From contig DGUQ01000053.1 of NCBI GenBank assembly GCA_002394725.1, positions 1-6,840 on the forward strand: a stretch of DNA of 6,840 nt, written 5' to 3'. The position numbers and the translations under genes were made by a program. This document shows, in pieces, positions 5,755 through 6,840 of the stretch; position 1 is the stretch's first letter, and each line of letters starts with the position of its first letter. The notes beneath the pieces were generated by a model. The model saw only the letters and a program-made list of their open reading frames with translations. It searched no databases and was not told where the DNA came from. Source of the DNA: Ruminococcaceae bacterium UBA4306 (lineage in GTDB: Bacteria; Bacillota; Clostridia; Oscillospirales; Acutalibacteraceae).

Positions 5755-6122
5755 AGCTGACAAATTATCTTGATCGCGCACTGAAAAAATTCGGCAACAC
5801 CGTTCGGATATCCCGCGGCGGCAGGACAGAGGTCATCAAGGCCTTTGTCCAGCCGCTCAGGCGGCGACACCGACTGTATATCAACGACCGCTATATTCCG
5901 GCAGGCTATTTTGATAACCGCTATCTGCTGTATATCGGCCCCGGCGATCGACCGCTGGAGGACGGCATGCGCATCCGGTGCAAGCACACGTGGTATACGG
6001 TGGTGACGGCTGAGATCTTTGCCGCGCATGACGAGGATATCTATGTATGGGCGATCTTGATGCCGGAATACAGGCGTAAGGAGGACTATTATGATAACTT
6101 CGATCGAGAACAGGATCGATGA
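5751..6122 (+). CDS. Head-closure / minor head-tail joining protein
   Basis: The 123-aa product is basic and beta-rich: VRISRGGRTEVIKAFVQPLR (18-37), then YIGPGDRPLEDGMRIRCKHTWYTVVTAEIF (61-90). The pattern of a turn such as GPGDRPLEDG followed by a strand with WYTVV resembles phage head-tail joining (stopper) proteins, which plug the portal-adaptor channel and bind the tail; compare SPP1 gp16. The gene sits second after the capsid gene, the standard place. Its start overlaps the previous stop by four bases, and its last 32 bases overlap the next gene. No ribosome binding site stands out immediately upstream, so coupled translation from the preceding gene is likely. Identification is by order and fold-like pattern; no catalytic motif is expected. 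Confidence 0.55.
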   Translation: MKLTNYLDRALKKFGNTVRISRGGRTEVIKAFVQPLRRRHRLYINDRYIPAGYFDNRYLLYIGPGDRPLEDGMRIRCKHTWYTVVTAEIFAAHDEDIYVWAILMPEYRRKEDYYDNFDREQDR

Positions 6123-6525
6123 ATGGATCGCGCGCGTCAAGGACTACGGCGCTGTGAAGGCGTTCGAATTCATTCCGGGCTATCCTGCACATAAAACGCC
6201 CAGTCCCGTCACAAAATATACGGTAGCTGTCACCGAGAGGGAAGAAAAGACAGGCACCTTTTTCATCGGCGATCAAATCGCCGAGGGACGCACGGGGAGA
6301 CTCCATGAGATCGAGCTGTGTCTGAGGGTCTACGCGCCGGAGGGCAGCTCGGGCGCGGCGCTGCTCAGAGCAAGCGCGCTGTTGATGGACGCGCTCGAAA
6401 AGCAGGACGATGAAAACGCGATCAACGCGCTGATCCTGTCGGGCATCGGCTACGATACCGCCGCTCGTGTTGAGTACAGGGACGTTACGGCGCGCCTGAG
6501 TATGATAGAGGAGGCGGTCGCGTGA
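6091..6525 (+). CDS. Tail terminator / tail completion protein-like
   Basis: The 144-aa product starts with a helical part (MITSIENRIDEWIARVKDY), continues with strands (TKYTVAVTEREEKTGTFFIG, then LHEIELCLRVYAPEGSSG at about 71-88), and has a helix ALLRASALLMDALEK (89-103) before a last strand VEYRDVTARLSMIEE. This alpha-beta order and its place after the head-closure gene fit tail-terminator or completion proteins such as SPP1 gp17, which cap the tail tube and dock it to the head. ATG 6091 is supported by AAGGAGG at 6078-6084, six bases upstream. The start lies 32 bases inside the previous gene and the last four bases overlap the next one. The family call is moderate; no unique motif was seen. 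Confidence 0.55.
   Translation: MITSIENRIDEWIARVKDYGAVKAFEFIPGYPAHKTPSPVTKYTVAVTEREEKTGTFFIGDQIAEGRTGRLHEIELCLRVYAPEGSSGAALLRASALLMDALEKQDDENAINALILSGIGYDTAARVEYRDVTARLSMIEEAVA
6507..6514 (+). promoter_or_regulatory. Ribosome binding site deciding a GTG start at 6522
   Basis: AGAGGAGG ends seven bases before GTG 6522. The GTG overlaps the preceding stop as GTGA, a usual coupled arrangement, which makes this start credible although it is not ATG. Confidence 0.7.
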
Positions 6526-6840
6526 AGGAGCTGAGGATCGTCAGGGGATCTGACGTCAAGCTGTTCATCGGGGATGTGCCTCTCTTTGGTGTGACGGACT
6601 TCACTGCCGTGCAAAAACCGCGTCAATATGAGGTGCATGAGTATCTTCGCTCTGAGCCGTGTGAGCGGATCCCTCAGGGATCGCTCTATGAGATCAGGCT
6701 GGAGTTCATGGCGCTGTTTGACAATCAACTGCCGACGCAGGAGGATTTTACACTGCGCATAGCAGACGGCGGCACGGTTTATCGGTATGAGGACTGTCGT
6801 GTGACGGAACAAAGGACACAGCTCAAGGGGAATGAAAAAG
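6522..6840 (+). CDS. Partial phage tail-region protein of unknown family (3' end beyond the window)
   Basis: The frame from GTG 6522 is open to the window edge: 106 codons without a stop. It begins VKELRIVRGSDVKLFIGDVP, continues with FGVTDFTAVQKPRQYEVHEY and a middle strand-rich part LYEIRLEFMALFD (about 56-68), and ends near TVYRYEDCRVTEQRTQLKGN. The alternating hydrophobic/charged pattern implies a mostly beta protein. In this order, the next gene after the tail terminator is usually a tail tube, sheath or small tail protein, and a small tube-like fold would fit, but I do not recognise the family. The start is backed by AGAGGAGG at 6507-6514 and the GTGA overlap with the preceding gene. 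The reverse strand here is open for about 360 bases but has none of these signals. Confidence 0.6.
   Translation, partial: MKELRIVRGSDVKLFIGDVPLFGVTDFTAVQKPRQYEVHEYLRSEPCERIPQGSLYEIRLEFMALFDNQLPTQEDFTLRIADGGTVYRYEDCRVTEQRTQLKGNEK

Noticed and set aside
5586..6140. Antisense ORF of 184 codons across the connector genes
   Set aside because: It spans three convincing, coupled + strand genes and shows no family features, so it is a shadow frame.

Overview
The window is the head-assembly module of a tailed phage (Caudoviricetes), most likely a prophage in a Clostridia-type Firmicute. The evidence is a fixed order of packaging and head genes, all on the + strand: terS, terL, portal, prohead protease with scaffold, decoration protein, major capsid protein, two head-tail connectors, a tail-completion protein, and a tail gene cut by the window end. 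Strong AGGAGG-type ribosome binding sites, TTG and GTG starts, and moderately high GC with many GAG/GAT/CTG/CGC codons fit a gut Oscillospiraceae/Ruminococcus-like host. That host assignment is an inference from style, not proof.

Layout: 36-521 is the small terminase and 511-1761 the large terminase, overlapping by 11 bases. Positions 1762-1940 form the only sizeable non-coding gap. It is filled by a roughly 159-bp inverted-repeat element (1761-1919) that looks like a MITE. Portal (TTG start, 1941-3074) and protease (3071-4021) overlap as ATGA. Inside the protease gene, at 3686, is an in-frame ATG with a near-ideal Shine-Dalgarno, predicting a separately translated 111-aa scaffold. The decoration protein (4033-4362), the HK97-fold-type major capsid protein (4376-5383), an adaptor-like protein (TTG, 5398-5754), a head-closure-like protein (5751-6122), a tail-terminator-like protein (6091-6525) and a GTG-started tail gene (6522 to beyond the end) follow with tiny gaps or overlaps.

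How they work together: TerS selects phage DNA and TerL cuts and pumps it through the portal into a procapsid built from the major capsid protein on the scaffold. The protease matures the procapsid, the decoration protein stabilises it, and the connector and completion proteins close the head and join it to the tail.

The main departures from a routine head module are: (1) the MITE-like element between terL and portal; (2) a matching terminal sequence at bases 1-21, suggesting a second related element directly upstream of terS; (3) possible regulatory effects of the element on the portal gene; (4) the nested scaffold start; and (5) a cysteine/histidine cluster inside the protease domain. No anti-phage, toxin or other new multi-gene system was found here.
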